64,000 bases of DNA from Lutibacter sp. B1 (GCF_012524075.1 NZ_JAAZUI010000007.1:100664-164663); one strand, 5' to 3'. Positions 7,995 to 17,452 are shown, numbered from the stretch's first letter. Notes: generated by a model not told the origin, from the letters alone. Made by a program: numbers and translations.

Positions 7995-10502
7995 TTAAAA
8001 ACCTAGTCTTAACTGGTATGTTAATTTTAGGGCAATATTATCGCTAAATCTAGAATTTTGATAAGAGCCATACCTGTAAAATGAGCTTAAACCAAAACCT
8101 TTAAAAATACTGTTGAATTCTATACCGCTTTCAAAGTAACCATTTTGTAAACTTTTAAACTCTAATCCTTTATGATTTGAAGGGTTTTCTAAGTTTCCAA
8201 TTGCTGCTCTTGTTACCAAAGTAACTTGTGGTTTAAACTTAGAGCCAATTCTAAAATACCGTAGTTGATGCCTAATGTGAATTGCACCAAACTTATCTGA
8301 AATAAACTCGTTATAACCCATAGTTTCAAAGCTGTTTTTACCGGCAAAAGTTACACGTTTTAGCCAAGGACTTTTAAAGGTGTAGTTTGGTGTTGAATTA
8401 AAAAGATGAGAAATAGGAGCATCTCCTAAAACAATACCACCTTCAACCAAAATTTCGGTAGTCGCTTTTCTCAATCTTTTTATTTCATGAAGTAACCTTA
8501 AATTAACTTGTGTAAAGTCAAAATCACTGCTAAAAACATTTTTAAAACTTTTAGTTATTTGAAAAGTAATTTGGGGGTAATCGTTTTTAATTTTCAATTT
8601 TCCTAAAGGTGAATTCATATATTCGTTTTTAGGGTTGTATTGTAAACCTAAAGCAGCAGTTGTTAGTGTATAATTGGTTGTAATTTTACCGGAAGTAATA
8701 TATTGATAATCAAAAACAGGTTTATAATCACCAGAACTTAATTGAAGTTTTGCTTCTAAATTTGGCTGAATATCATGTTCAAGATAAATGCTTGCGGTTT
8801 TATAATTATAAAATTTACTGATGTTTAAATTTCGAGGATTTATAGGTGAAAAAGAGGTGTTTTCAGCAATAAAATCTAATGAAGCAGCTTCTTTTAAATC
8901 GTTTGTGTAATTTGCTCCCAACCAAGTGTTGGTGTCTTTATTGAGTCTGGTAGAGGCTCCAATGCTATATTTAATATCTTCATCTTTTGTGCCGTATGCT
9001 ATGTAAGATTCAATTTTATATTTATTAGAAAAATTGGTGTTGGTTACACCACCAAAACCAATTCTTAAGCCTTCGTAATTATTAAGGTTAATTATTTTAC
9101 CCAAATTAAGGTTTATGTATTTTGTAGGGTAGTAGCCTTTTAAAACGTTTCTGGCAATGTTTATTTTTTTCTCTACACCTTCGCTTTCTGCAATACTGTC
9201 TAGCTTTTTATATGCTGTTTCTCCTCGTTTAGTTAAAGAATCTGTTCTGTATTTGTTCCAAAAATCTAAAGATTGTTTATGAGCATCTTCATTGAATTGT
9301 ATTGTTGAAGACGATTTTTTTACTACAACAGGTGTATTTATTTCAATATTTGAATTTTCGGTTTTAGATATAAAATAAACAATATCTGATGGTTGTTTAG
9401 TTTTAGATTTAATTATTGAGTCGTTTTTTTTGTTTTCTGAAATTTTTACAACACCTCCAAATAGTTCTATGTTTTCGTTATTCGTACCTTTTTTAATAAC
9501 CAAATCCATATTGCTTGGAAACCAAATTCCATAGTTATTAATATATTCAAAGTTTTGAGTTGATTTAATATTAATTGATCCTTTTACTTCTGATACTGCT
9601 TTAGTTATTGCGTAAGTTTTATCATCAATGTACATTACTCCCTCAACACCAGCAACGTCTATTTTCTTTTTTGGTTTAAAATAGATTAGAATTGCGTTTC
9701 CGTTAGAATTTTTTACGGTATCTAATATTTTATAATTATATTTTTTAAGTGCATTATTTGCAATCGGGCTTGTGTATTTTGTGCCTGCAATTGTATAGTA
9801 CTCATTGTAAAAAGAAAAATCTTGAATAGTAATTGCTAAAATTTCATAAATAGGTTGTTTAAGACCTGCCATTCTCGATGCTAAAATAATTTCTTTTTTC
9901 TTTTTCCCTTTTTGAAAATTAAATTCTGAAATTTTCTCTGTGATATATAGGTGATGTTCTGTAATTTCCTTTTTGAATTGATAATTTGAGGAGTCTAGTT
10001 TTTTAAATTCTTTTTTCCCGTTTTTAAGCACAAAAATAGTATCTATTGTTCCACTAATAGAATCTGGATTTGCAGTAACTAATTTTTTGTTGTATGAATT
10101 GAATTTAAATGAATTTAGAGCTTTTTCGATATCATTTTTTTCTTTATTTGCTATCGCATTTTTGATAATTTTATTTGCCGGATTTTCTTTTGCTATAATT
10201 AGAACTTCATTTAAATTTTCAACTTTTGATTTTAATTTTATACTGATAAATTTTTGATTGTTTAAAACTATGTTTGTAGGTGTATAACCAACATACGATA
10301 CAGAAATTTCATCAAAAGGTTTTTGGGTTGTTATCTCAAATTTACCTTCAACATCTGTTAATGTACCAAAGTTTGTATTGGTAATTATTGATGCAAACGC
10401 CAAGGGTTGTTTGGTTTTACTGTCAATTACAATTCCTTGAACATAGTTTTGTGAAAATAATAAGAATGGACTAAGAAATAATAAAAAAAGTATTTTTTTC
10501 AT
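7995..10502 (-). CDS. DUF5686 outer-membrane protein with carboxypeptidase-like regulatory domain
   Basis: 835 residues. The signal peptide covers residues 1-18 (cleavage before QNYVQG). Residues about 20-100 form a CarboxypepD_reg-like beta-sandwich, as in the N-termini of SusC proteins. The rest matches the DUF5686 family: a long periplasmic part and a C-terminal region of aromatic-rich strands that ends in an aromatic-terminated barrel strand (LTYQLRLGF). It has no plug or TonB box, so it is not a TonB-dependent receptor. Its function is not known. It has a -7 box at 10528-10535 and is followed closely by the MMPL exporter. Confidence 0.8.
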   Translation of the reverse strand: MKKILFLLFLSPFLLFSQNYVQGIVIDSKTKQPLAFASIITNTNFGTLTDVEGKFEITTQKPFDEISVSYVGYTPTNIVLNNQKFISIKLKSKVENLNEVLIIAKENPANKIIKNAIANKEKNDIEKALNSFKFNSYNKKLVTANPDSISGTIDTIFVLKNGKKEFKKLDSSNYQFKKEITEHHLYITEKISEFNFQKGKKKKEIILASRMAGLKQPIYEILAITIQDFSFYNEYYTIAGTKYTSPIANNALKKYNYKILDTVKNSNGNAILIYFKPKKKIDVAGVEGVMYIDDKTYAITKAVSEVKGSINIKSTQNFEYINNYGIWFPSNMDLVIKKGTNNENIELFGGVVKISENKKNDSIIKSKTKQPSDIVYFISKTENSNIEINTPVVVKKSSSTIQFNEDAHKQSLDFWNKYRTDSLTKRGETAYKKLDSIAESEGVEKKINIARNVLKGYYPTKYINLNLGKIINLNNYEGLRIGFGGVTNTNFSNKYKIESYIAYGTKDEDIKYSIGASTRLNKDTNTWLGANYTNDLKEAASLDFIAENTSFSPINPRNLNISKFYNYKTASIYLEHDIQPNLEAKLQLSSGDYKPVFDYQYITSGKITTNYTLTTAALGLQYNPKNEYMNSPLGKLKIKNDYPQITFQITKSFKNVFSSDFDFTQVNLRLLHEIKRLRKATTEILVEGGIVLGDAPISHLFNSTPNYTFKSPWLKRVTFAGKNSFETMGYNEFISDKFGAIHIRHQLRYFRIGSKFKPQVTLVTRAAIGNLENPSNHKGLEFKSLQNGYFESGIEFNSIFKGFGLSSFYRYGSYQNSRFSDNIALKLTYQLRLGF

Positions 10503-10527
10503 TTAAAATGGTTATCACAAAGTGTAA

Positions 10528-10535
10528 CAAATATA
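10528..10535 (-). promoter_or_regulatory. Probable -7 box for the DUF5686 gene
   Basis: The minus strand reads TATATTTG, 25 bp upstream of the ATG at 10502. Confidence 0.5.
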
Positions 10536-10542
10536 CTATAAT

Positions 10543-10568
10543 AAAAAAGCACTCGTATGAGCGCTTTT
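10543..10568 (-). terminator. Terminator after frr
   Basis: A stem of AGCACTC with GAGCGCT (one mismatch) and a GTAT loop, flanked by A- and T-runs. On the minus strand it follows the frr stop and ends in six T. Confidence 0.7.
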
Positions 10569-10595
10569 AGTTTTTTGATAAGTTTAACTTTTATA

Positions 10596-11150
10596 TTAAA
10601 CTTTCATAATTTCTTGATCTTTTACTTTGTAATGCTCATCAACTTCAAGAATAAACTTATCTGTTAATTTTTGAATGTCAATTTCAGCATTGGCTTTCAT
10701 ATCTTCAGAGGCATCCGTTTTTTTAATTTCATGCATCGCTTCCTTACGGTCGTTTCTAATGCCTATTTTTGCAGCTTCTGCAGCAGCTTTTGCTTGTTTT
10801 GAAAGTTCTTTACGTCTTTCTTCTGTTAAAACAGGAACATTAATAATAATAACTTCGCCATTGTTCATTGGGTTGAAACCTAAATTAGCTATCATTATAG
10901 CTTTTTCAATTTCATGAAGCATATGTTTTTCCCATGGTTGAACTGTAATTGTATGTGCATCCATAGTGCTTACATTTGCTACTTGTGTTAATGGAGTTTG
11001 AGAACCATAATAATCAACAGTAACATTTCCCAACATTGCAGGGCTTGCTTTACCGGCCCTAATGTTTCTAAACTCTTTTTCTAAATGCGCAATTGCATTT
11101 TGCATTAATTCTTTAGTGCTATCTACAATAAATTTTAATTCTTCATTCAT
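10596..11150 (-). CDS. frr: Ribosome recycling factor
   Basis: Splits post-termination ribosomes together with EF-G. The 184-residue length and the family motifs are clear: an N-terminal helix with FRNIRAGKASPAML, a middle domain with QPWEKHML, and the C-terminal helix with EERRKELSKQAK and IRNDRKEAM. It lies 25 bp after pyrH in the conserved pyrH-frr operon and ends at a terminator. Confidence 0.97.
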   Translation of the reverse strand: MNEELKFIVDSTKELMQNAIAHLEKEFRNIRAGKASPAMLGNVTVDYYGSQTPLTQVANVSTMDAHTITVQPWEKHMLHEIEKAIMIANLGFNPMNNGEVIIINVPVLTEERRKELSKQAKAAAEAAKIGIRNDRKEAMHEIKKTDASEDMKANAEIDIQKLTDKFILEVDEHYKVKDQEIMKV

Positions 11151-11175
11151 AATTTAAAACGTTTAAATTAGACTG

Positions 11176-11883
11176 TTATTTATCAACAATTGTTCCAATA
11201 TTCTCACCGTCAACTACTTTTACAAGATTTCCTTTAGTGTTCATATCAAATACAATTATTGGTAAATTATTTTCGTGACTTAAAGCGAATGCTGTCATAT
11301 CCATTACTTTAAGACCTTTGTTCATTACATCTTTATAGGTAATTGAATCAAATTTGATAGCATTTTCATTTTTTTCCGGATCTGAAGTATAAATCCCATC
11401 AACTCGAGTTCCTTTTAAAATAACATCAGCATTTATTTCAATTGCACGTAAAACTGCAGCAGTATCAGTTGTAAAGTAAGGGTTTCCTGTACCACCTCCA
11501 AAAATAACAACTCTTCCTTTTTCTAAATGTCGCACGGCTCTTCTTTTAATAAAAGGTTCAGCAACTTGTTCCATTTTAATTGCGGTAAGCAGCCTTGTTT
11601 GTATTTCGGCATCTTCAAGTGCACTTTGTAGGGCTAAACCATTAATTACTGTAGCAAGCATGCCCATATAGTCCGCCTGAACTCTATCAATACCGTTACT
11701 GGCTCCGGCAACTCCTCTAAATATATTTCCACCACCAATAACTATAGCAACTTCAATACCTTTATCAACAATTTTTTTAATTTCTTCAGCGTATTCAGCT
11801 AAACGTTTAGGATCTATTCCATATTGGCGAGTGCCCATAAGTGCTTCACCACTTAATTTTAATAAAATTCTTTTATAAGCCAT
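11176..11883 (-). CDS. pyrH: UMP kinase
   Basis: Bacterial UMP kinase of the amino-acid-kinase fold, converting UMP to UDP for pyrimidine nucleotide synthesis. Visible motifs are the N-terminal KLSGEAL loop, the phosphate-binding [10 protein letters not shown], and [19 protein letters not shown] around the UMP site. Length (235 aa) is standard. It is the first gene of pyrH-frr. In many bacteria rpsB-tsf lie directly upstream; here they are 34 kb away at 46-47.6 kb on the same strand, with the mannan locus in between. Confidence 0.97.
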   Translation of the reverse strand: MAYKRILLKLSGEALMGTRQYGIDPKRLAEYAEEIKKIVDKGIEVAIVIGGGNIFRGVAGASNGIDRVQADYMGMLATVINGLALQSALEDAEIQTRLLTAIKMEQVAEPFIKRRAVRHLEKGRVVIFGGGTGNPYFTTDTAAVLRAIEINADVILKGTRVDGIYTSDPEKNENAIKFDSITYKDVMNKGLKVMDMTAFALSHENNLPIIVFDMNTKGNLVKVVDGENIGTIVDK

Positions 11884-11902
11884 AATTTTTTTAAAAGTTA
11901 TG

Positions 11903-11910
11903 CAAATATA
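11903..11910 (-). promoter_or_regulatory. Probable -7 box for pyrH-frr
   Basis: The minus strand reads TATATTTG, 19 bp upstream of the pyrH ATG. This gives pyrH-frr its own start independent of tsf. Confidence 0.55.
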
Positions 11911-11944
11911 AGAAATACTTTATTAGAATAAATGCTATGTTAAT

Positions 11945-11982
11945 GTAGAATTACACTAAATATGCATGATGTGTAATTCTAC
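11945..11982 (-). terminator. Perfect 12 bp inverted repeat between the esterase gene and pyrH
   Basis: GTAGAATTACAC (11945-11956) is exactly complementary to GTGTAATTCTAC (11971-11982), with a 14 nt loop. It lies 38 bp after the esterase stop and upstream of the pyrH promoter. There is no T-run on either side, so it may be a terminator of weak type, an mRNA-stabilising 3' hairpin, or a scar at the edge of the mannan locus. Confidence 0.5.
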
Positions 11983-12020
11983 TGTTAAAAATCATCTGAT
12001 TAAATTTGGACTATTTTAAA

Positions 12021-13397
12021 TTAGTAATTCTTTGTTGTAAAACTTGACGCGGGTATATTGGCAGTATTAAACAAGTTTGAAATACTGGTGTTTCCCCATG
12101 CAAAGCGGATATATTTTGGATTGGTTACTTTTTTTGAATAAGCAATAATTGTATTGTTTTTAATTGTAGCTTTTGCCGGATAAAAAATCAAATCTTCACC
12201 TGAAATTTCAAATAATGATATTTTTTCGGGCTTAAAATAAAGACCTTCCGAATTTTTAAAATAAACCTTAGCTTTTTTATTTTCAAAAACAACTTTATCA
12301 AATAATGGGCCTTCAACTAAATTGGTATTTAGTTTGTAATGATTTTTTAAAGCTAAGTTTGCAAAGCGTAAACCAATTGGTATTTTATTTTTAGGATGGA
12401 TATCTTCCACATCACAAAAATCACTGGTTATTACCATTCCGGTATTTGGTATATCTAAAGTTCTTCTTTGAGCATCTCTAATTTGAACTCCTGCATAATT
12501 TGTTCCATAATTATAAGGAGCTATTTGTGCAAAATAAAAAGGAAAATCAATGTCCCATTTTTCTCTCCAACTTTTTATCAATGATGAAAATACATATTTA
12601 TAATATTTAGGGTTTGAAGTATTGGTTTCTCCTTGATACCATATTACCCCGGCAATAGTGTACGGTACAAGAGGATGAATCATTCCGTTGAATGCTCTTG
12701 AAGGTTCGTTTGGACCCCATTCTTCTTTAACAAGTTTTGAGGCAGCTTCAGTTAGTTTTTCATCTTTTTCAAAAGCATTTTTTGGTATCCAAATCTCAGC
12801 TGGTGTTCCTCCCCAATTAGAACCAATAATTCCTATAGGAACATTTAAGCTTTCTTCTAATTTTTTTCCGAAGAAATAAGCAATGGCACTAAAATATTTC
12901 ATTGTTTCAGGAGTACACTCTACCCAATTTGATTTTACATTGTTTTGAGGATATTCTGCAGCTATACGTGGTACATCAAAAAAACGAATATTAGGATTAT
13001 TAGCATTTTTAATTGCCTCTTCACCATTAATTATTCCTGCTGAAGCACTCCATTCCATATTTGATTGCCCTGATGCTAGCCAAACTTCACCAACCAAAAC
13101 ATTTTTTAATTCAATAGTGTTGTATCCTGAAATGGTTATTGTAAAAGGTCCCGGACCTTCAAGTGTTTTTAGTTTTAACTCCCATTTTGCTTGTCTGTTT
13201 CCTTTTGTTGATAAAGTATCAGTTGGATTCCAAGAAGCAACAAGTCTAATTTCTTCACCAGGAGAAGCCCAACCCCAAATTTTGGTTGTTGAATTACGTT
13301 GAAGTACCATATTATCTGAAAAGACAGATGGTAATGATATATTTGCCATTGAAATGTTTGCAATTAATAAAAATATATAAAACGTTAGTTTTTTCAT
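12021..13397 (-). CDS. Sialate O-acetylesterase-type SGNH esterase (carbohydrate deacetylase)
   Basis: 458 residues with a signal peptide at 1-18. An N-terminal beta-sandwich is followed by an SGNH hydrolase domain with the nucleophile block GQSNM (Ser112), a VIWYQGETN block, and a late Asp-x-x-His pair (EDIHPKN) supplying the acid and base. The family is annotated after 9-O-acetyl sialate esterases, but such proteins deacetylate many glycans. Next to mannanases and a CE2 esterase it probably removes acetyl groups from plant acetyl-mannan. It is the third gene of an operon with the CE2 and aldo-keto reductase genes (7 bp gap). It is shorter than the 600-residue two-domain relatives. Confidence 0.8.
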   Translation of the reverse strand: MKKLTFYIFLLIANISMANISLPSVFSDNMVLQRNSTTKIWGWASPGEEIRLVASWNPTDTLSTKGNRQAKWELKLKTLEGPGPFTITISGYNTIELKNVLVGEVWLASGQSNMEWSASAGIINGEEAIKNANNPNIRFFDVPRIAAEYPQNNVKSNWVECTPETMKYFSAIAYFFGKKLEESLNVPIGIIGSNWGGTPAEIWIPKNAFEKDEKLTEAASKLVKEEWGPNEPSRAFNGMIHPLVPYTIAGVIWYQGETNTSNPKYYKYVFSSLIKSWREKWDIDFPFYFAQIAPYNYGTNYAGVQIRDAQRRTLDIPNTGMVITSDFCDVEDIHPKNKIPIGLRFANLALKNHYKLNTNLVEGPLFDKVVFENKKAKVYFKNSEGLYFKPEKISLFEISGEDLIFYPAKATIKNNTIIAYSKKVTNPKYIRFAWGNTSISNLFNTANIPASSFTTKNY

Positions 13398-13404
13398 GTG
13401 TAGT

Positions 13405-14397
13405 TTATTTTAAAATAGTTTCAATTTCTTGTAGTTCTGAAACCGAAAATTCTAAATTAGTTAAAGCGCCTAAATTGTCTAATAATTGTTTTTCGCTACT
13501 TACGCCAACTAAAACAGAGGTAATTCTATGATCTTTTAATAACCAAGAAATTGCCATTTGCGCTAAACTTTGTCCTCTTTTTTGAGCTATTCCATTAAGC
13601 TGCTGCGCTTTTTGTATAACTTCTTTTGTTACTTGTTCTTTTTGTAAAAATCCGGTGCTTTTAGCAGCTCTTGAGTTCTCAGGGATGCCTTTTAAGTATT
13701 TGTTGGTTAAAATACCTTGTTCTAAAGGAGAAAAAGCTATAGAGCCAATTCCTTCATCTTCAATAACATCAAGTAAACCATTTTCTACCCATCTATCTAA
13801 CATACTATAACGTGGTTGATGAATTAAACAAGGTGTGCCAAGTTCTTTTAAAACTTTTGAAGCTCGTAAGGTATCTTCAGTATTATAAGATGAAATTCCA
13901 ACATACAATGCCTTTCCTTGCCTAACAATTAAGTCGAGTGCACTCATAGTTTCTTCTAAAGGCGTGTAAGGGTCCGGTCTATGATGATAAAAAATATCAA
14001 CATAATCTAATCCCATACGTTGTAAACTTTGGTCTAAACTTGCAACTAAGTATTTTTTTGAGCCTAAATCTCCGTAGGGTCCTGGCCACATTCCCCAACC
14101 GGCCTTTGTTGAAATGATGAGTTCATCTCTATATGAAGCAAAACTTTGTTTTAATATTTTTCCGAAGTTTTCTTCGGCTGAACCCGGAGGAGGTCCATAA
14201 TTATTAGCCAAATCAAAATGCGTGATACCTTTGTCAAAAGCTGTATGTACTATTTGTTTTGAGGTATTAAAATTATCGACATGCCCAAAATTATGCCATA
14301 ATCCTAATGATAAAGATGGAAGTAAAATTCCACTTTTACCACATCTTCTATATGGCATTGATTCGTATCTATTTGTAGCTGCTGTATAATTTTCCAT
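13405..14397 (-). CDS. Aldo/keto reductase, L-glyceraldehyde-3-phosphate reductase (YghZ)-like
   Basis: 330-residue NADPH-dependent TIM-barrel reductase. The catalytic tetrad is visible: Asp and Tyr in HFDLANNYGPPPGSAE, Lys in ISTKAGWGM, and His in DIFYHHRPD. The GMWPGPYG loop and overall pattern resemble the AKR14/YghZ group and potassium-channel beta-like reductases. It has no signal peptide and is therefore cytoplasmic. It sits between two secreted esterases with 3 and 7 bp gaps, so it is co-expressed with mannan degradation. It may reduce a sugar aldehyde released by the pathway, but the substrate cannot be read from sequence. Confidence 0.85.
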   Translation of the reverse strand: MENYTAATNRYESMPYRRCGKSGILLPSLSLGLWHNFGHVDNFNTSKQIVHTAFDKGITHFDLANNYGPPPGSAEENFGKILKQSFASYRDELIISTKAGWGMWPGPYGDLGSKKYLVASLDQSLQRMGLDYVDIFYHHRPDPYTPLEETMSALDLIVRQGKALYVGISSYNTEDTLRASKVLKELGTPCLIHQPRYSMLDRWVENGLLDVIEDEGIGSIAFSPLEQGILTNKYLKGIPENSRAAKSTGFLQKEQVTKEVIQKAQQLNGIAQKRGQSLAQMAISWLLKDHRITSVLVGVSSEKQLLDNLGALTNLEFSVSELQEIETILK

Positions 14398-14400
14398 AAT

Positions 14401-15504
14401 TTATTCTGCTGAATTATTTAACATTTTTTTGTAGAAAGGTACTAGTTCTTCCGCTATTTTTTTATGATCGTTAATGTCAGGATGTGATGTGCAACCGCCT
14501 GGCGTAACTGTGCTGAATTCAAAAATTTCTATAACATGTTCTTTACTGAAATGTTCTTTTATTTTGGTTAAACACTCTAGTAAAATTTCTCCTTTTTCGC
14601 CTGATATCATTGGACTTGTTAATAAAGCCACTTTTGTTTTTGGATAATGTGTGTATATTTTATTTAAGAAGTTGATATAATTTTCGATATATTTTTGAGT
14701 ATCGAAATTGAAACGTTCTTTAACACCATCACCATCAGATAAATCGTTTGTGCCTAAACAAATACTTACAATATCCGGATTGTATGTAAAATCATATTTT
14801 TTTGAAGAATCAGTATTTAAATATAGGTTTTCATACACTTCCGGCATTATTGGTTCTTCACCGGGTTCAGAATTCCAATTTCTATACATTCCAATTCCCG
14901 AAACTGAATTCAATATAAAATTAGCGTTTAAAGCTCTGGCAACAGTTGGTCCGTAAGCTAAGTAAGCATTGTGCTGGTCGTACCATTCGCCTGTTCCGCA
15001 AGGTATTTCACCTTTATCGGCACCCATTCCGCAAGTAATTGAATTTCCTATAAATTCAATAGAATAATGTTTATCGTTATTTGTTGGGAGTAATTTTTTT
15101 GTATCAATTCCATGAAATATTATTCCACCGTTAGAAGCTTCAGTTGCTTTGTAAATACCTATTTTATTTGATTGTTGTGTTGGTAAAATTAGAGGGATTT
15201 TATTAATTGTACCAGCCTCAATTTTGTATCTTTTAATATACTCATCATTTATTGCTAATGAAATATAGTTATGTGCTTTGGTTTGAGGCTCTACATAAAG
15301 GTTTATAGAATCTCCTTCAACAATAAATTCTACTGATGCAGCAGAGTTTATTAAAACTTTACAGGTATCATTGTGAATATCAGTTCTTCCTTGATAAAGA
15401 AAATGTTCATTTGTAGCATTTTTATAGGTGAAATAAGCTTTTTTTTCTTCTTTACAGCCTATTAGTACAAATAGTAAAATTGGGAATATAAATTTTGTTG
15501 ACAT
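14401..15504 (-). CDS. CE2-type acetyl-polysaccharide esterase lipoprotein
   Basis: 367 residues. A lipoprotein signal ends at Cys17 (FVLIGC). Residues about 30-140 form a jelly-roll domain, and 145-360 an SGNH hydrolase domain with Ser155 in GNSITCGMG, a GTNDLSDGD block, and the catalytic His341 in HPDINDH. This N-terminal beta-domain plus SGNH arrangement is that of carbohydrate esterase family 2, which removes 6-O- and other acetyl groups from mannan and xylan. It is the first gene of a three-gene operon with an operator-like motif upstream at 15569-15591. Confidence 0.82.
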   Translation of the reverse strand: MSTKFIFPILLFVLIGCKEEKKAYFTYKNATNEHFLYQGRTDIHNDTCKVLINSAASVEFIVEGDSINLYVEPQTKAHNYISLAINDEYIKRYKIEAGTINKIPLILPTQQSNKIGIYKATEASNGGIIFHGIDTKKLLPTNNDKHYSIEFIGNSITCGMGADKGEIPCGTGEWYDQHNAYLAYGPTVARALNANFILNSVSGIGMYRNWNSEPGEEPIMPEVYENLYLNTDSSKKYDFTYNPDIVSICLGTNDLSDGDGVKERFNFDTQKYIENYINFLNKIYTHYPKTKVALLTSPMISGEKGEILLECLTKIKEHFSKEHVIEIFEFSTVTPGGCTSHPDINDHKKIAEELVPFYKKMLNNSAE

Positions 15505-15523
15505 AACGTTAATTTTAAAAGAA

Positions 15524-15591
15524 TAAAGGTATCATAAACTAAGGAATTACATTTAACATAATTTATCAAAGAATGATATTATTTAAACAGG
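15524..15591 (-). promoter_or_regulatory. CE2-operon promoter with mannan-locus operator motif (60 bp spacing)
   Basis: On the minus strand the motif at 15591-15569 contains the core TAAATAATATCA and matches the consensus of the SusC1 and GH26 promoters at 18 of 23 positions. A -7-like box TACCTTTA lies at 15531-15524. Motif start to box start is 60 bp, the same as at the GH3 promoter. The box ends 19 bp before the ATG. Confidence 0.55.
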
Positions 15592-15614
15592 AAAAGTTTA
15601 TCATTTTAATGGTG

Positions 15615-16487
15615 TTAAGAAACTTGTTTAATTCTAACAAATTCATCTCTAAATTCGCGAGGAGTACAGCCTTTGGTTTTTTTAAAAAATCTGTTAAAAT
15701 GAGCTATGTTGTTAAAGCCACATTTAAAACCAATTTCACTAATACTTAAATCGGTATTAATTAACCATCGTGATACATAACTTAATCTAATATTATTTGT
15801 ATATTCTACAAAAGTTTTACCGGTACGTTTTTTTATAAATCGATTAAATGAAACAGGAGTCATATTCACTAACTCTGAAATTTCGGAAAGAGAAATTTTA
15901 CGATAATAGTATTTTTGAATGTATTCATAAACTTTTTTAATTTTTTTACTATTCTCGTATTCGTTATTTTTTGATATATAAGTTGAAAGTAATTTTTGAT
16001 TTTTTGAGTTAGCTAACTCTTGTAAAATTGTTAAAAGTTGAGTAAAATCACTAATACTGTCAATTTTAGAAAGAGCTACAATACGAGGCATTAACTCTAA
16101 GGCCGTTTTAGCTGAGAATAGAATTCCGTGGTTTGATTTGTTAAACAACTCTTTTATAGGCTTGAATATTTTTAATGAAAGTAATTTGTCATCAAATAAA
16201 CCGTCATGAAATTGTATTGTTATTTCGTAAATTTGCTTGCTTTTACAGTTGTGGGTTTCCCAGCCGTGCTCAACATTAGGTCCCACTAATACCATTTCAA
16301 CATTTTCAATATCTTCCATACTGTTTCCAACCACTCTACGAACACCTTTCCCGTTAAGTATAAAGTTGAGTTCATATTCAGGATGAAAATGAATAGGGAA
16401 ATCAAACTTTTGTTTTATTCTATTTATAACCAAAAAAACATCATCGGGTTCTAGTTGAGTAATTTCTCGGTTAATATTTTCATACAT
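15615..16487 (-). CDS. AraC-family transcriptional regulator (mannan locus, copy 1)
   Basis: 290 residues. The N-terminal cupin-like sensing domain (about 20-100) has the metal/sugar-pocket pattern FPIHFHPEYELNF. The C-terminal AraC DNA-binding domain (about 185-285) has two helix-turn-helix units, including ISLSEISELVNMTPVSFNRFIKKRTG and the signature ending in GFNNIAHFNRFFKKTKGCTPREFR. It has no membrane segment, so it senses a cytoplasmic sugar, unlike the hybrid two-component regulators of many Bacteroides loci. It is about two-thirds identical by eye to the next gene, indicating tandem duplication. Confidence 0.9.
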   Translation of the reverse strand: MYENINREITQLEPDDVFLVINRIKQKFDFPIHFHPEYELNFILNGKGVRRVVGNSMEDIENVEMVLVGPNVEHGWETHNCKSKQIYEITIQFHDGLFDDKLLSLKIFKPIKELFNKSNHGILFSAKTALELMPRIVALSKIDSISDFTQLLTILQELANSKNQKLLSTYISKNNEYENSKKIKKVYEYIQKYYYRKISLSEISELVNMTPVSFNRFIKKRTGKTFVEYTNNIRLSYVSRWLINTDLSISEIGFKCGFNNIAHFNRFFKKTKGCTPREFRDEFVRIKQVS

Positions 16488-16554
16488 GGCTTAGAATGTT
16501 TAATTTTAACTAAAATGATTAGATAGTATATATTGTAAGATACAAAATATGTGC

Positions 16555-17427
16555 TTATAAAACTCTTTTAATGCCTTTAAATTCTTCTCTGAATTCAGTA
16601 GGAGTACAATTTTTTACTTTTTTAAATACCCTGTTAAAGTTGGCTATATTATTAAATCCACACTTAAAACTTATTTCACCTATACTGTAATCTGATTCAA
16701 TAAGTAAACGTGTGGCAAAACTTATTCTGGAGTCATTAATATATTCTATAAAAGTTCTGCCGGTTCTTTTTTTAATAAATCTGTTGAAAGAAACCGGACT
16801 CATATTTACTAAATCTGAAATTTCAGCAAGAGATATTTTTCGACTAAAATTATCTTGCACGTATTCATATACCTTTTTTATTTTATCACTATTCTCAAAG
16901 TTTTTGTTTTGAGAGATGTATGTAGAAAGTAATTTTTGGTTTCTTGAGTTAGCTAAATCGTGTAAAATTGAAATTAACTCTAAAAAATAGTCCATACTAT
17001 CTATTTTTGATAGTGACATTATTCTGGGCATTAATTCTTTAGTGGTTTTTTTTGAAAATAAGATGCCATGATTAGATCGGTTAAACATATCTTTAATTGG
17101 TTTAAAGATTCTTTTTGAAAGCATTTTATCATCAAATAAATCGTCATGAAATTGAATTGTAATTTCGTGAATCTTTTTATTTGTGCAATTATGAAGCTCC
17201 CAACCATGAACCAAATTGGGGCCAACCATTACAAGTTCTATATCATCTATTTCTTCTAAACTATTTCCTACCACACGTCTAACACCTTTTCCATTGTGAA
17301 TGAAATTTAATTCATATTCAGGATGAAAGTGAATAGGAAAATCGAAATCATCTTTTACACGGTCAAAAACCAAAAAACTATCTTCTGGTGATAAAGGTGA
17401 AATTTCTCTGTGAACATTTTTATGCAT
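16555..17427 (-). CDS. AraC-family transcriptional regulator (mannan locus, copy 2)
   Basis: Paralogue of the adjacent regulator with the same plan: a cupin sensing domain containing FPIHFHPEYELNF and a C-terminal double helix-turn-helix ending in GFNNIANFNRVFKK. I chose the ATG at 17427 rather than 17436 because its product aligns residue for residue with the paralogue (MHKNVHREI against MYENINREI). It is divergent from susC1, and the shared upstream region holds the operator-like motif at 17470-17492. It is the best candidate activator of the five motif-bearing promoters, by position only. Confidence 0.9.
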   Translation of the reverse strand: MHKNVHREISPLSPEDSFLVFDRVKDDFDFPIHFHPEYELNFIHNGKGVRRVVGNSLEEIDDIELVMVGPNLVHGWELHNCTNKKIHEITIQFHDDLFDDKMLSKRIFKPIKDMFNRSNHGILFSKKTTKELMPRIMSLSKIDSMDYFLELISILHDLANSRNQKLLSTYISQNKNFENSDKIKKVYEYVQDNFSRKISLAEISDLVNMSPVSFNRFIKKRTGRTFIEYINDSRISFATRLLIESDYSIGEISFKCGFNNIANFNRVFKKVKNCTPTEFREEFKGIKRVL

Positions 17428-17452
17428 AATAATCATTGATGTTAAGTGTATA

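Noticed and set aside
16514..16536. A further match to the operator core (TTAGATAGTATA) between the two AraC genes
   Set aside because: Only 14 of 23 positions match, the orientation is opposite to the nearby gene start, and no -7 box lies at 39 or 60 bp. It may be a decoy or autoregulatory site but does not meet the spacing rule.
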